From positions 1 through 51,968 of the forward strand of contig JAFDGW010000026.1 of assembly GCA_019309115.1 (NCBI GenBank): a stretch of DNA of 51,968 nt, in the 5' to 3' direction. The position numbers and the translations under genes were made by a program. The notes below the pieces were generated by a model. It was not told the origin of the DNA and did no database searches. It saw only the letters and a program-made list of their open reading frames with translations. Positions within the stretch are counted from its first letter, which is position 1. Each line of letters begins with the position of its first letter. Source of the DNA: Deltaproteobacteria bacterium. Lineage in GTDB: Bacteria; Desulfobacterota; Syntrophobacteria; Syntrophobacterales; Thermodesulforhabdaceae. Of the stretch, positions 8,592-17,511 are shown one piece after another.

Positions 8592-10262
8592 CTACATACT
8601 CCCTCGCCTAATAGTAGATACCAACAGCCAGAGTCCCATAACACCAGCAATAATAAACCCAGCCAGACCGATGACTGGTATTTCATGCCACTTAGGAGGG
8701 ACACCAGAAAGTACGATAAGAGATGAACCGATCACAAGGGAAGCCAATACGATGGCAAAGGCAATACGGTTGCTGACCCGGTCAAATGTAGACAGCATCG
8801 GCTCCATGCCCTGATGCTCAAATTCTATCTTTACCCTGCCCTGTCTGGCCTGTCTGAGAATCTCACGTAGTTCACCGGGGATCTCCTTGATGAGATGGAG
8901 AAAATCGGAGCCCGAGTCGTATATGTCTTCCGCTACCCGTTTTGGATGAAGCCTCTGCAACTGGATACGCCGGACAAACGGGGCAGCCTGCTCCATGGCA
9001 TCAAAGTCAGGGTCTAGCACCCTGCCAACTCCTTCTGCCGTGCTAAGGGCCTTGATCATTAGAAAGATATCCTGCGGAATTGTCAGGCGATGCCTTGCGG
9101 CTGTTTCCAAAAGCTGATGTAATATCTTTCCGAAATCCAATTCTTTCAATGGTCGATAAAAATGCAGATCTATGAACTCGGCCACATCCCTCTCCAACGA
9201 ATGGTAGTCCGGTTCCTCATCCGAAATGGTGAGCTTGAGCAGGGCACGCGTTGCCTTTGTTTCATCTCGGTGAACAATACTCATGGCCAGGTCGGCAAAA
9301 TTTTCCCGGCTCTTACGTCCGATGCGGCCCATCATGCCGAAATCCAGGTAGCAGATGACGTTTCCGGGCAGAATAAAGATATTGCCCGGATGGGGATCGG
9401 CATGAAAAAAGCCATGAACAAAGATCTGCTTCATGATCAGGTCAAATCCCCGGCGGGCGATCTCGCGTCTGTCATAGCCTGCTTCATCCAGCCGGGCGAT
9501 TTCGGATGCCTTGATACCGCTTACATACTCCATGGTAAGCACTCGGCTTGTTGTGGCCTCCCGATATATTTTGGGTACATACACGGTAGTATCACCAATA
9601 AACTGCATGGCAAAGCGCTCTTCAAGTTCCTTTTCCAGTGTCCTGGCAAATTCCTCCACGATCCGGGTGGGGCGCTGGATATCCCAACCTTCCAGGTGTT
9701 TTTCCATAAGTGTAGCCAGGTGCAGCATGATCTCCAGATCCACTTCAATGGTCTTCCGGATACCGGGCCTCTGAACCTTTACCACCACCTCATCCCCATC
9801 TACAAGCCGTGCCCGATGGACCTGGCCGATTGATGCTGAAGCCAACGGAGTTTCCTCGAAATCCTTGAAGAGTTGGCCGAGGGGAACTCCGAGCTCTCTT
9901 TCAATAATATCCTTTGCCTGGGCATACTCAAAGGGCGGAACATGATCCTGGAGCTTCCCCAGTTCCCGGATAAATTCCATTGGCAGTAAATCAGGACGAG
10001 TCGAAAGTATTTGGCCCATCTTGATGAAGGTGGGACCAAGTTCCTCCATTGCCATCCTCACCCGCTCTGCCCGAGACAGTGTCTCTATCTTTTCTCTACG
10101 TTTGCGGGAGATCATCTGAAGACCAATTTCCAGGTACTGCTCAATTTTCAGCGTATGCACCAGATCACCAAAACCATATTTGAAAAGTACGGTCAGAATC
10201 TGGCGGTAGCGCTGGATATGACGGTATGTTTTTCCTATTATCCAAATTTTGCGGATATGCAT
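8592..10262 (-). CDS. ubiB: UbiB/ABC1 (AarF) family atypical kinase
   Basis: A 556-residue membrane-associated protein-kinase-like protein. The family signature KxGQ appears as FIKMGQILSTRPDLLP (residues about 79-94), an Ala-rich loop follows (ASASIGQVHRA), then VVVKVQRPG, the HADPHPGNIF catalytic loop and DFGMMGRIG. Two hydrophobic helices close the protein (about 490-550). UbiB proteins are ATPases needed for isoprenoid-quinone synthesis or lipid handling. This organism appears to make menaquinone by the futalosine route, so a ubiquinone role is unlikely and lipid homeostasis is more plausible. The start overlaps the patatin gene by 25 nt. It is the last gene of a TetR-led operon. Confidence 0.9.
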   Translation of the reverse strand: MHIRKIWIIGKTYRHIQRYRQILTVLFKYGFGDLVHTLKIEQYLEIGLQMISRKRREKIETLSRAERVRMAMEELGPTFIKMGQILSTRPDLLPMEFIRELGKLQDHVPPFEYAQAKDIIERELGVPLGQLFKDFEETPLASASIGQVHRARLVDGDEVVVKVQRPGIRKTIEVDLEIMLHLATLMEKHLEGWDIQRPTRIVEEFARTLEKELEERFAMQFIGDTTVYVPKIYREATTSRVLTMEYVSGIKASEIARLDEAGYDRREIARRGFDLIMKQIFVHGFFHADPHPGNIFILPGNVICYLDFGMMGRIGRKSRENFADLAMSIVHRDETKATRALLKLTISDEEPDYHSLERDVAEFIDLHFYRPLKELDFGKILHQLLETAARHRLTIPQDIFLMIKALSTAEGVGRVLDPDFDAMEQAAPFVRRIQLQRLHPKRVAEDIYDSGSDFLHLIKEIPGELREILRQARQGRVKIEFEHQGMEPMLSTFDRVSNRIAFAIVLASLVIGSSLIVLSGVPPKWHEIPVIGLAGFIIAGVMGLWLLVSTIRRGSM

Positions 10263-11206
10263 GCTTTAGCCTCTCTGTATCCCTCGGCAATGACCTCCCG
10301 GGCCCTGTTGAATTCCAGGAATCTGATGTGACCTAAGTGTGGTTGAATCAGCACGTCCGGGCGATCGGTTTTTAGTCTTGTAGCGGTAATCTGTGCCTGC
10401 ATAATATTGATGGAGCTTATTATTACCTCAAAAATGTTAGGCATAGGATCCCTGGACATCCATTGTCTTATATGGGCTAAAGCAGGGAGATTAAGCGTCT
10501 CGAGTCTTTTGTTCAAAGCATCCAGTATTTTGCTCCTTTTCGTCAATCTCTGTGAAGTTCCTATGCCTGAGGCCAATGCACCGGAATTAGGGATACGGGT
10601 TTTACTGATTCCTTTCTTCTCAACAATATCGTGGTTGAGATCAACCGCAATAACCAGATCGGCCCCCATCTCCCTCACTACACTCACGGGAACAGGATTG
10701 ACAAGACTACCGTCTATCAGGATCATATCGCCTTTCCTAACCGGGGTGAATATGCCGGGCACCGAGATGCTGGCCCTCACTGCCTCAATGATGTCTCCAT
10801 CTTTAATGACCACCTCGTTTCCGGTGGCAAGATCGGTTGATACCGCACAAAAGGGTAAGGGGAGATCTTCAATGTTTTTTGCTCCCACATGGATGCGGAT
10901 AAACTCAGATATCCTGTTCCCGTCGATCAGCCCGGATTTAGGGAACACAACATCGAGGAAAGAGGCAATCTGTTTCCAGTCAAGCTGAAGGACAATCTCT
11001 TCCAATGACTCTATGTTGCCGGAAGCATAGATTGCGCCAACCAGTGCACCGATACTGGTCCCTGCCACATAATCGATACGGATGCCTGCTTCAATAAGCG
11101 CCCGGATTACCCCGATATGGGCCCATCCCCGAGCAGAGCCACTACCGAGGGCAAGGCCTAGCTTTCCGGGAGGAACCCTGCTGTTCTTATAAAAGATATC
11201 GGTCAT
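10238..11206 (-). CDS. Patatin-like phospholipase, RssA type
   Basis: A 322-residue lipid acyl hydrolase with a Ser-Asp dyad. It has an oxyanion GSGSARG at residues 21-27, the nucleophile elbow GTSIG at 49-53 (Ser51) and a catalytic Asp in DGS at 165-167. There is no signal peptide, so it probably acts in the cytoplasm or on the inner membrane face. The C-terminal extension (about 220-322) is typical of bacterial NTE/RssA-like enzymes. It lies between the phasin-like and ubiB genes, which suggests a lipid or storage-granule function. Confidence 0.88.
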   Translation of the reverse strand: MTDIFYKNSRVPPGKLGLALGSGSARGWAHIGVIRALIEAGIRIDYVAGTSIGALVGAIYASGNIESLEEIVLQLDWKQIASFLDVVFPKSGLIDGNRISEFIRIHVGAKNIEDLPLPFCAVSTDLATGNEVVIKDGDIIEAVRASISVPGIFTPVRKGDMILIDGSLVNPVPVSVVREMGADLVIAVDLNHDIVEKKGISKTRIPNSGALASGIGTSQRLTKRSKILDALNKRLETLNLPALAHIRQWMSRDPMPNIFEVIISSINIMQAQITATRLKTDRPDVLIQPHLGHIRFLEFNRAREVIAEGYREAKACISAKFG

Positions 11207-11254
11207 TCAGACGCAGCCCAGAAACTAGATTGGGATCTCCTTCACCTCCAGCCC

Positions 11255-11557
11255 CTACTCTCCCGAAGCCTTCTGTTGTTCAATATGCCTGATCTTTTCC
11301 TCAAGCCTTGTAATATCCTCTTTTGTGGCCAAATTCATTTTCTCCAACACCCTTTCTACTATACTCTCAACCTTTGTTTCCAGCTCCTTTCTGGCTTGCT
11401 CGGATTTCTTCATAAATTCATCCACCAGCTCTTTTCCTTCTTTCTCGGTCATTTCACCTTTTTCTATCAGCTCCCTGACCAGTTCCTCGACCTTGTCTCT
11501 AGTCATTGCGGCCAGCCCTACACCTGTTAGCATGGTCTTTTTAATAAGATCAAACAT
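11255..11557 (-). CDS. Phasin-like coiled-coil protein
   Basis: A 100-residue, highly charged helical protein (MFDLIKKTMLTGVGLAAMTRDKVEELVRELI..). The short amphipathic N-terminus followed by a long coiled coil with KEDITRLEEKI matches the small phasin / polyhydroxyalkanoate granule-associated group. It probably coats a lipid or polymer surface, or scaffolds its neighbours. The strong RBS AAGGAGGAAATC precedes the start. No PHA synthase is in the window. Confidence 0.7.
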   Translation of the reverse strand: MFDLIKKTMLTGVGLAAMTRDKVEELVRELIEKGEMTEKEGKELVDEFMKKSEQARKELETKVESIVERVLEKMNLATKEDITRLEEKIRHIEQQKASGE

Positions 11558-11618
11558 GATTTCCTTCCTCCTTTCTTATCAGGTTTCTACAAATTATGTA
11601 AGGTCCAAGGTGTCAGAA

Positions 11619-12587
11619 TCACTTTCGCACAAAATTGCTTGCTCTTTTCCACAATCCCAATCCAGATACCCATGATTTCCATTTTTCGATTTCCAGTGAT
11701 ACGTGATTGTCAAAATTGGCCAGATATTTCGGCCAAATCCGGGAAACAAAGAAAGGCCGGGCCATTTGGCCACTGACAACCACTCCCGCACCGCAGTCCA
11801 TCTCCTCCCTGGCTGCAACGATGTGATATGGTTGGAGACACAGCCAAATGGTTGAACACAAACAATAAGGGAGATTCCTTCGGTAGAAACGGAATTGTCG
11901 CATTACTTGGTCACTCTGTGATAGGTAATGATTCACATAGGTTTCAAGCCGTCTGCATTTTTGACGGTTTACTACAGCTATGGCATTAAGGTCCTTCACC
12001 GCTTCTCGCAGGACATCTAAGAGGCACTCATAATCAACTTTTTTCAGGCATTGTTTCATTTTTGAGAGATATTTGGCGTGCAGAGCCTTTGAAGCACCTG
12101 CAACCCGTTCCCTAGCGACCGTGGCCAGGTACATCCGGGCCAGGGGATCGGTGAACATCACCCCCAGGGCCAGTCGCTTCACCAGTTCCTTTTTACAAAT
12201 CCTCATCCCGTATGAGCAATAAAGCAGCTCAGTGACCCATTCCAGCGTAGAAAAGACCATGAGAGAAAAGAGCATATCAGCGATATCCAGAACCATGCTT
12301 ATGTACCTTCCAATCTGACTTTCCCTCACTTGCAGGATGGCGGTATTTATTAACGCGCGGGTACTCCCCTTGTCCATAACTTGCAAATATCCTTTTTCCT
12401 TCTCCTTGGGGCGTATTACCGGAATCGGCCCCTGGAGAAGCTTATAATTGGTAAGTAGATAGCACAAAAGAGAGACGATTTGATGATCATGAAAGGCGCT
12501 CAAAAGATTCGGTATATTGAAGTCCTTTTGGCTCATGTAGTATTCCTTACCGGCTTTCTCAGCCCTCTCAGCTGCACCGGAGATCAC
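11619..12587 (-). CDS. Unrecognised 322-residue protein, coupled to a radical SAM gene
   Basis: Not recognised. The start ATG overlaps the stop of the radical SAM gene (ATGA), so the two are translationally coupled. The protein is helical and rich in Leu, Tyr and Cys, without signal peptide or clear motif. A central region (about residues 95-135: YISMVLDIADMLFSLMV) is hydrophobic enough to be membrane-associated. Many basic residues flank it. Its position in a lipid-linked operon suggests it may work with the radical SAM protein, as partner or substrate. Confidence 0.7.
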   Translation of the reverse strand: MISGAAERAEKAGKEYYMSQKDFNIPNLLSAFHDHQIVSLLCYLLTNYKLLQGPIPVIRPKEKEKGYLQVMDKGSTRALINTAILQVRESQIGRYISMVLDIADMLFSLMVFSTLEWVTELLYCSYGMRICKKELVKRLALGVMFTDPLARMYLATVARERVAGASKALHAKYLSKMKQCLKKVDYECLLDVLREAVKDLNAIAVVNRQKCRRLETYVNHYLSQSDQVMRQFRFYRRNLPYCLCSTIWLCLQPYHIVAAREEMDCGAGVVVSGQMARPFFVSRIWPKYLANFDNHVSLEIEKWKSWVSGLGLWKRASNFVRK

Positions 12588-14023
12588 TTAACTGCAGCCT
12601 TTGTTTCCTCATAGGGAAATAATTCATCTCTTTCATTTAAGATGGTCCCCAGCTTTTTTGAATAATCATCGAGATGATTAACCAGCACCTGGTCCTCGAT
12701 TATCGATTCTGCTCTTTCATGCGTGGGATAAGGGTGCGTTTTTTTGACCACGCTGCGCAGACAGTGAGGATTATCGATTACCATACAGGGCATCTGATGA
12801 TTCTTGTTCCAGGGCTGACCAGCCCTGATATCCTTAAAAAAATCCGAATTCAGGGCATCCCACAGGTGCCCTCCACGATTATAAATATCTAGGATGTTAT
12901 CTGCGGCAAAGTGGGCAAAGACACAGGGCTCAATATCACCGCTGCTGTTAATGTGAAAATATCCTCCACCTGTTTTGCCGGCCGCCAGACATCCATTTAC
13001 GTAAGGACCGTCATTCCAGAAATCGGCAATAAAGAGGGGGTATTTGTTCCGTATTTCTTTTATTCTGTCATGAAGAGTTACCCTCTGCTCAGGGGTGAGC
13101 ATAAGCGCAGGGTTCGGTCTGAAACCAATAGGGATATACTGGAAAAACCAGCCAAACAGCGCCCCTTTCTCAACAAGAAATTGATAGTATTCTTCCCTAA
13201 GTAGTGTAGAAAAATTATAGGAGGCCGGCACCGTGGAAAAACCAAAGATTACCCCGGCCTCTCTCAGGTTATCCATAGCCTGGCAGATCCTTTGAAACGT
13301 CCCTCTACCCCGCCGATAGTCGGTCTCTTCTTCAAAACCCTCACACGAAATGACCGGGGCAATATTTCCCAGTTGTGAGATTTTCTTGGCCAGTGTTGAG
13401 TCTATTAAAGTGCCATTAGTGAAGACCTGAAAGTAGATATCATTATGCTTGGCAAACAGGTCCAGAAGATCCTCCCTGAAAAAGGGTTCACCCCCCGAGA
13501 CGGTCACAAAATAGATACCCATTGTTTTGGCATCTTCAAAGATCCTGTCAATTACCTCACAAGACAGCCCGTCCTTACGCTGATAGTTGCCCGCATAGCA
13601 GCCAAAGCAGTGTAGGTTACACTTCATAGTAGGGGAAATAACGAAGAAAAAGGGTTGAGGTGTATTGTGGCTGCGCGAGAATTCTTTCCTCTTCTGCCTC
13701 CCTCTAAAGACCGCGTTGAGAAAAAAATTGCTTATAAGTCTCTTGCGGCAAGCTGGACTCTTTTTGGCTACGATCTCAAGGAACTGGATGTGGGGATGGT
13801 TGGCCTCAAAGGCGCTGCGAACTGCATTGACGGCGGGGGCATATGCTCCATCCTTATCCAGGTCCTCAGCTATATCAAATAGTTTTTTCCAGGTTTTTTG
13901 GGAGATTTTGGCCTCCATTCGCAATAGGATGTTACTTACCTTGTTGATCAGCGTGTCTTCCACACGGCCCAGAATAACATTTCTTTTTTCTGCAAAACCT
14001 TTGCGTGAATAATTACTTGACAT
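12584..14023 (-). CDS. Radical SAM protein with SPASM-like C-terminus
   Basis: A 479-residue radical SAM enzyme. The [4Fe-4S] motif C135-x3-C139-x2-C142 reads CNLHCFGC, followed by the SAM-binding VSGGEPFFR. An unusual N-terminal helical domain of about 120 residues precedes the core. The C-terminal region has spaced cysteines in a SPASM-like arrangement (GCLAAGKTGGGYFHINSSG, DIEPCVF, and a later NPHC). SPASM proteins usually modify peptides or proteins. Here the context (TetR, phasin, patatin, UbiB) suggests a membrane or lipid modification instead, which is inference. The gene begins 61 nt after the broken TetR gene. Confidence 0.85.
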   Translation of the reverse strand: MSSNYSRKGFAEKRNVILGRVEDTLINKVSNILLRMEAKISQKTWKKLFDIAEDLDKDGAYAPAVNAVRSAFEANHPHIQFLEIVAKKSPACRKRLISNFFLNAVFRGRQKRKEFSRSHNTPQPFFFVISPTMKCNLHCFGCYAGNYQRKDGLSCEVIDRIFEDAKTMGIYFVTVSGGEPFFREDLLDLFAKHNDIYFQVFTNGTLIDSTLAKKISQLGNIAPVISCEGFEEETDYRRGRGTFQRICQAMDNLREAGVIFGFSTVPASYNFSTLLREEYYQFLVEKGALFGWFFQYIPIGFRPNPALMLTPEQRVTLHDRIKEIRNKYPLFIADFWNDGPYVNGCLAAGKTGGGYFHINSSGDIEPCVFAHFAADNILDIYNRGGHLWDALNSDFFKDIRAGQPWNKNHQMPCMVIDNPHCLRSVVKKTHPYPTHERAESIIEDQVLVNHLDDYSKKLGTILNERDELFPYEETKAAVK

Positions 14024-14083
14024 GCCTCTTACTTCCCTCTCTACTGCACCAATATTTATCGCTGTAAAACGCCTAAGGGTGGT

Positions 14084-14681
14084 TCATGCCTTCGCAACAC
14101 ACCTCTTTTCCGACATCAGCCCATAAAGGAGGATACTCATCAACTCATCAAGATAATGATCAATCCGCTCTTCACTCTCCTGAACCAGCCAGTTTATCTC
14201 AAATCCTCTCAAGGCATGGCCAATGGCCCTGGCCGTTAGAAGGACATCCCTAAGGTGAAATACCCCCTCCTCTACCCCTTCCTTCAAAATGGAGCGGATG
14301 ATATCTACCTCCCGCTCAAAAAATTGGTTTCGAATCTCCTCGGCAGCAGGAAGAAGTTTTTCTATCCCCTCCCGATCCAGGTTCAGGATTTACAGCCCGA
14401 CGCATATAATGAAACTTCGCCCTGGCAAAGGCCATTAATTTGTCCTTTGGCGAGGATTCCCCGGCCACTGACGATGAGAGCTTCTCCACAATCTCGTCTG
14501 ACTCCCTGCGAAGGACTTCCATGTAAACCTTATCCTTGCTCCCAAAGTAGTTGTAAATGGTGGCTTTCGCCACCCTGGCCATGCGTGCCAGTTCATCCAT
14601 GCTTGTTTTACGCAGGCCGTATCGTGCGAACATCTTTTTTGCTATATTCAGTATGGACTCAAATTTTTCCTGTTTCATCAT
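14084..14681 (-). pseudogene. TetR/AcrR-family regulator with a 1-nt frameshift
   Basis: The N-terminal part is a clear TetR DNA-binding domain (ILNIAKKMFARYGLRKTSMDEL, then VAKATIYNYFGSKDKVYMEV). The frame is lost near 14386-14387, where the minus strand reads AATCCTG. Removing one C restores LNLDREGIEKLLPAAEEIRN and joins the rest of the ligand-binding domain, which ends EKRCVAKA. So a single extra base, real or a sequencing error, splits the gene. Tandem ATGs at 14681 and 14678 follow an AAGGAT RBS. If the mutation is real, the operon behind it would be derepressed. Confidence 0.8.
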
Positions 14682-14888
14682 TGGATCCTTCCACTTTTGA
14701 AAATTTAGACTAAAATCGTTTTTCAGTATAGGATGAAACCAAAAAATTATCAAGCATAAAAGGGTTTGTTCGAAAAATATCTTGATTTCAGGAAATTACT
14801 AGGTCGCCGAAGCCGTAAAGCTAGCAACGGGGCAAAAACCTGCTTTTGACGACACACTTCTTTAGGTCGATCTTGAGCTGGGGGAATT

Positions 14889-15512
14889 TCACAAAGTTCC
14901 TCTCCGATGATTCTTAAAGCCATGAGCAATATACCGACCGGGCATGTTGACAATTCTAGTCAGTCTGAGCCCTGCTTTTTCGAAAAGCATTTCCATTGTG
15001 CTGTCATCGGGCAACCTGTGTGACATTACTTCGGGGTGTCTGGCATGGTGTTGTGCCAGCTCTTCACGACTCAGGAGATGAGCGATTACAAGCTCGCCCC
15101 TCACCCATTTCTCGCTTCTCAGAACCCGGGACATCTCACGGAGCGCCTTTTCGTGATCATAAAAATGAGGAAAGGCAGCGAAACAGATCACCCTGTTAAA
15201 AACCCCAGAACCGAAAGGCAGGCTGTGAACATCGGCAACACACAGCAGATCACAGATATGTCCTCGTCTTTTACGAGCTTCCCGAACCATAGGCTCCGAC
15301 AGATCTATGGCAAAAACCCTTCCTCCCGGATCAGTAGCTCTTCGCAAATAGGGGATAAGTATTCCTGTGCCGGTTCCAACATCAAGAACCCATTCACCGG
15401 GTTTAATACCAAACTCAGGGAAAAAGGCCTCAAGCCTTGATACTACCTCCGGAGGATAGCAAAGAGCCTCCCACTCCTCTGCACGGCGGTCGAAGAATTC
15501 CGACGACTTCAT
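14889..15512 (-). CDS. Class I SAM-dependent methyltransferase
   Basis: A 207-residue Rossmann-fold methyltransferase (UbiE/Methyltransf_11 type). Motif I is VLDVGTGTGILIPYL, motif II the acidic FAIDLSEPMV, and a later VICFAAFPHF marks motif IV. I chose the ATG at 15512 because GAGAGGGGAG precedes it. An upstream in-frame ATG would overlap the TonB remnant. The C-terminal ~12 residues are unlike the usual ending of this family and may be altered. It is the last gene of the iron-type ABC importer operon, and such methyltransferases often travel with these transporters. Substrate unknown. Confidence 0.8.
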   Translation of the reverse strand: MKSSEFFDRRAEEWEALCYPPEVVSRLEAFFPEFGIKPGEWVLDVGTGTGILIPYLRRATDPGGRVFAIDLSEPMVREARKRRGHICDLLCVADVHSLPFGSGVFNRVICFAAFPHFYDHEKALREMSRVLRSEKWVRGELVIAHLLSREELAQHHARHPEVMSHRLPDDSTMEMLFEKAGLRLTRIVNMPGRYIAHGFKNHRRGTL

Positions 15513-15528
15513 GACTATCGCTCCCCTC

Positions 15529-15821
15529 TCAGAAAGTACACCTGATGCCGCCCATAAAGGAGGTGCCAGGCATGGGGTATCCCGGCAAATACTCATAATC
15601 GGCATCGGTTATGTTTTCCACCGCAAGATAAAGACTGGTATCAGAAGGCCAAAAACCGGAAGGTAGCCGATAAGAGACCTTGCCGTTAAGCACAAAGTAA
15701 TCATCAACCTTCACAGTACAACTGGAATTTCATCAGCGGATTCAGCCATCAATTTAGATCCCGAAGCAAAAATAGCGCTGCAAAAGACCAGGATAAAAAC
15801 AAAAGCCTCCGAAAGCCTCAT
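15529..15821 (-). pseudogene. TonB-dependent receptor reduced to its two ends by an internal deletion
   Basis: An ATG at 15819-15821 behind AGAGGAGG opens a signal peptide (about 36 residues, LSEAFVFILVFCSAIF) that stops at 15711. Overlapping it in another frame is the last ~60 residues of a TonB receptor barrel (YFVLNGKVSYRLPSG, LAVENITDADYEYLPGYPMPG, ending CTF). About 600 codons of plug and barrel are missing. The transport operon has therefore lost its own outer-membrane gate and would depend on another receptor. Confidence 0.8.
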
Positions 15822-15851
15822 GATCAATCCTCCTCTGCCCAACCACACAGA

Positions 15852-16397
15852 TCACGGCCAGCCCCACCACCATGGGCCGCACCATCGATAACACCACCAG
15901 GAATCACAACACCAAGACGGACAAACATAAACAGGGGCCTCCTTTTCCGGGGGCCAGAGATATATATCTTCCGCCTCTATCAAAGGATACCTGTACTCCA
16001 CTTCACCGAGCTTCTCACGATGATCGCCGGTTACCACTCCACCAACGGTGACCTTCCTTCCCCGAGAGTAAATTGCCGGATCGAGAAACCTGTGAGTGTG
16101 GGCCATAAATCGGCCTTCCGATCTGTCGACATTCTCCGGTCGAGAACCCGGTTTGGTCGGGACCTGAAGTATTTCACACATGGTGCCGTCCAGAAGAACT
16201 CTGCACTCCAGGATAATCCCCGAAAGTATCACCGTTTTTCCCTTGAAACCCATCGGATTTCTTTTAAGATCCTTGAAGGATATGGGTTCGCTCCGCTTGA
16301 TAAGCTCCGGATTGATCACGTACTGGGCACACCCCAGAACCACCACGAAAGAAAGTATTACAAATGTGGCTTTCAGATATATCGACAAGCGATTCAT
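15852..16397 (-). CDS. Slp-family outer-membrane lipoprotein
   Basis: A 181-residue lipoprotein. The ATG at 16397 follows GAGGGG. The signal peptide ends in lipobox VVLGC. The body matches the Slp pattern (ISFKDLKRNPMGFKGKTVILSG, RGRKVTVGGVVTGDH). The C-terminus is odd: a run rich in Trp and Cys (CPSWCCDSWWCYRWCGPWWW) that could bind a metal or sit in the membrane surface. It lies between the binding protein and the TonB remnant of the ABC operon, so a role in cofactor or metal capture at the outer membrane is plausible. Confidence 0.75.
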   Translation of the reverse strand: MNRLSIYLKATFVILSFVVVLGCAQYVINPELIKRSEPISFKDLKRNPMGFKGKTVILSGIILECRVLLDGTMCEILQVPTKPGSRPENVDRSEGRFMAHTHRFLDPAIYSRGRKVTVGGVVTGDHREKLGEVEYRYPLIEAEDIYLWPPEKEAPVYVCPSWCCDSWWCYRWCGPWWWGWP

Positions 16398-16410
16398 ATT
16401 TCCCCTCACA

Positions 16411-17511
16411 TCAGTTCTGATCTTCCTGCCAAAACGGCGGATTTGACCCCAGAGCCCCATAATCATCCGCCATGGGACCATAAAGAGAGGCACCCACAAA
16501 AAAGGTGTATATTTCGTCGGCTTTCTTTTTCAGGTCGATGTCAGCAAAACGCTCTGGAAAGAGGATCTTTCCGACGGCATAGGCATCTATCAAGGCCGTT
16601 TCCACATTGGTTGTGTAGAAGTTAAAGGGAAAGAGAGTATAAATTTCCCGGTTTTTATAGGCCTTAAGGGCACGATAAAATTTCCGATGTTTATGGAAAT
16701 CATCAAGCACAAGAGCCAGCCCTCCACCGTCAATAAAGATCACGTCTGGATCAAGCCGAAGCAGGGCTTCTTTATCAACAAAGAGGTGCGAACCAATACG
16801 GGATGGAAGCCTTTCGGCACAGTTGGGGATACCTATCCATGAAAAGGGGATATAATTAAGTTCCGTACTTTCTATTCCATGTGCTCCCCGATAGCCAATA
16901 CCGCCCACATAAACGCAGAGATTGCTCCTTCCCCGGGCCATAGTGGTTCTGCTAATGAGATCCTTCCGTAAAGAATTTACATAATCGACAATTTCCCGAG
17001 CTCTTTCCTCTCGACCGAGAATCTTTCCTGCAAGAACCAGAGAATCCAGAATTTCTTCTCCAAAGGTTGCAAAGGCTCCGTAACTCAGGACAATCACAGG
17101 TATTCCCGAAAGCTTCTGAACTTCATCCGCCAGCTTTCCCTCCATGTAGGTCACAAAAATCACATCCGGCTTTACCTTAAGAATCGGCTCAAGGTCGGGC
17201 TTTGTGTTTATGCTCTGAGGCCCTCCCGGTCCTATGCTGGGAAGCTTTGTAAGTTCAGGGTGGGCCATCCAGTAAGGCCGCCCTCTTGGAAACCGCTTTT
17301 CCATTTCTTCCACACCAACAACCATATCCTGGGCATTTAGATAGACAATCAGCCTTAGTGTCCCGGGGCCTATACAGATGACACGCCGAGGATTATCCGG
17401 AATCTCCACATGTCTTGATCCCATATCGACAAAAATTTCAGCACTCACATGGAAAGACCAGATATGTATTAAAAGCAGGGCAAACAACAAAATCATACGG
17501 GAACGATACAT
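16411..17511 (-). CDS. Periplasmic substrate-binding protein, iron-complex/cobalamin (FecB/BtuF-like) type
   Basis: A 366-residue class III solute-binding protein. It has a signal peptide (1-24, HVSA), then the entry motif VEIPDNPRRVICIGPGTLRLIVYLNA and VKPDVIFVTY. The long helix linking the two lobes is visible (ILDSLVLAGKILGREERAREIV). It overlaps the ATPase gene by 19 nt. It delivers an iron chelate or related cofactor to the permease. The ligand cannot be read from sequence, and the RFPRGRPYWMAHPEL region is typical of iron-complex binding proteins. Confidence 0.85.
   Translation of the reverse strand: MYRSRMILLFALLLIHIWSFHVSAEIFVDMGSRHVEIPDNPRRVICIGPGTLRLIVYLNAQDMVVGVEEMEKRFPRGRPYWMAHPELTKLPSIGPGGPQSINTKPDLEPILKVKPDVIFVTYMEGKLADEVQKLSGIPVIVLSYGAFATFGEEILDSLVLAGKILGREERAREIVDYVNSLRKDLISRTTMARGRSNLCVYVGGIGYRGAHGIESTELNYIPFSWIGIPNCAERLPSRIGSHLFVDKEALLRLDPDVIFIDGGGLALVLDDFHKHRKFYRALKAYKNREIYTLFPFNFYTTNVETALIDAYAVGKILFPERFADIDLKKKADEIYTFFVGASLYGPMADDYGALGSNPPFWQEDQN

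Noticed and set aside
9162-9833. Open plus-strand frame of 223 codons inside ubiB
   Set aside because: It mirrors the kinase gene; composition and lack of motifs indicate a shadow.
11255-11557. Functional PHA granule system
   Set aside because: Only a phasin-like protein is present; no synthase or depolymerase is in the window, so I do not claim PHA storage.
14889-15512. Frameshift at the end of the methyltransferase
   Set aside because: An alternative frame gives a plausible family-like ending, but without an alignment the present ending cannot be called wrong.
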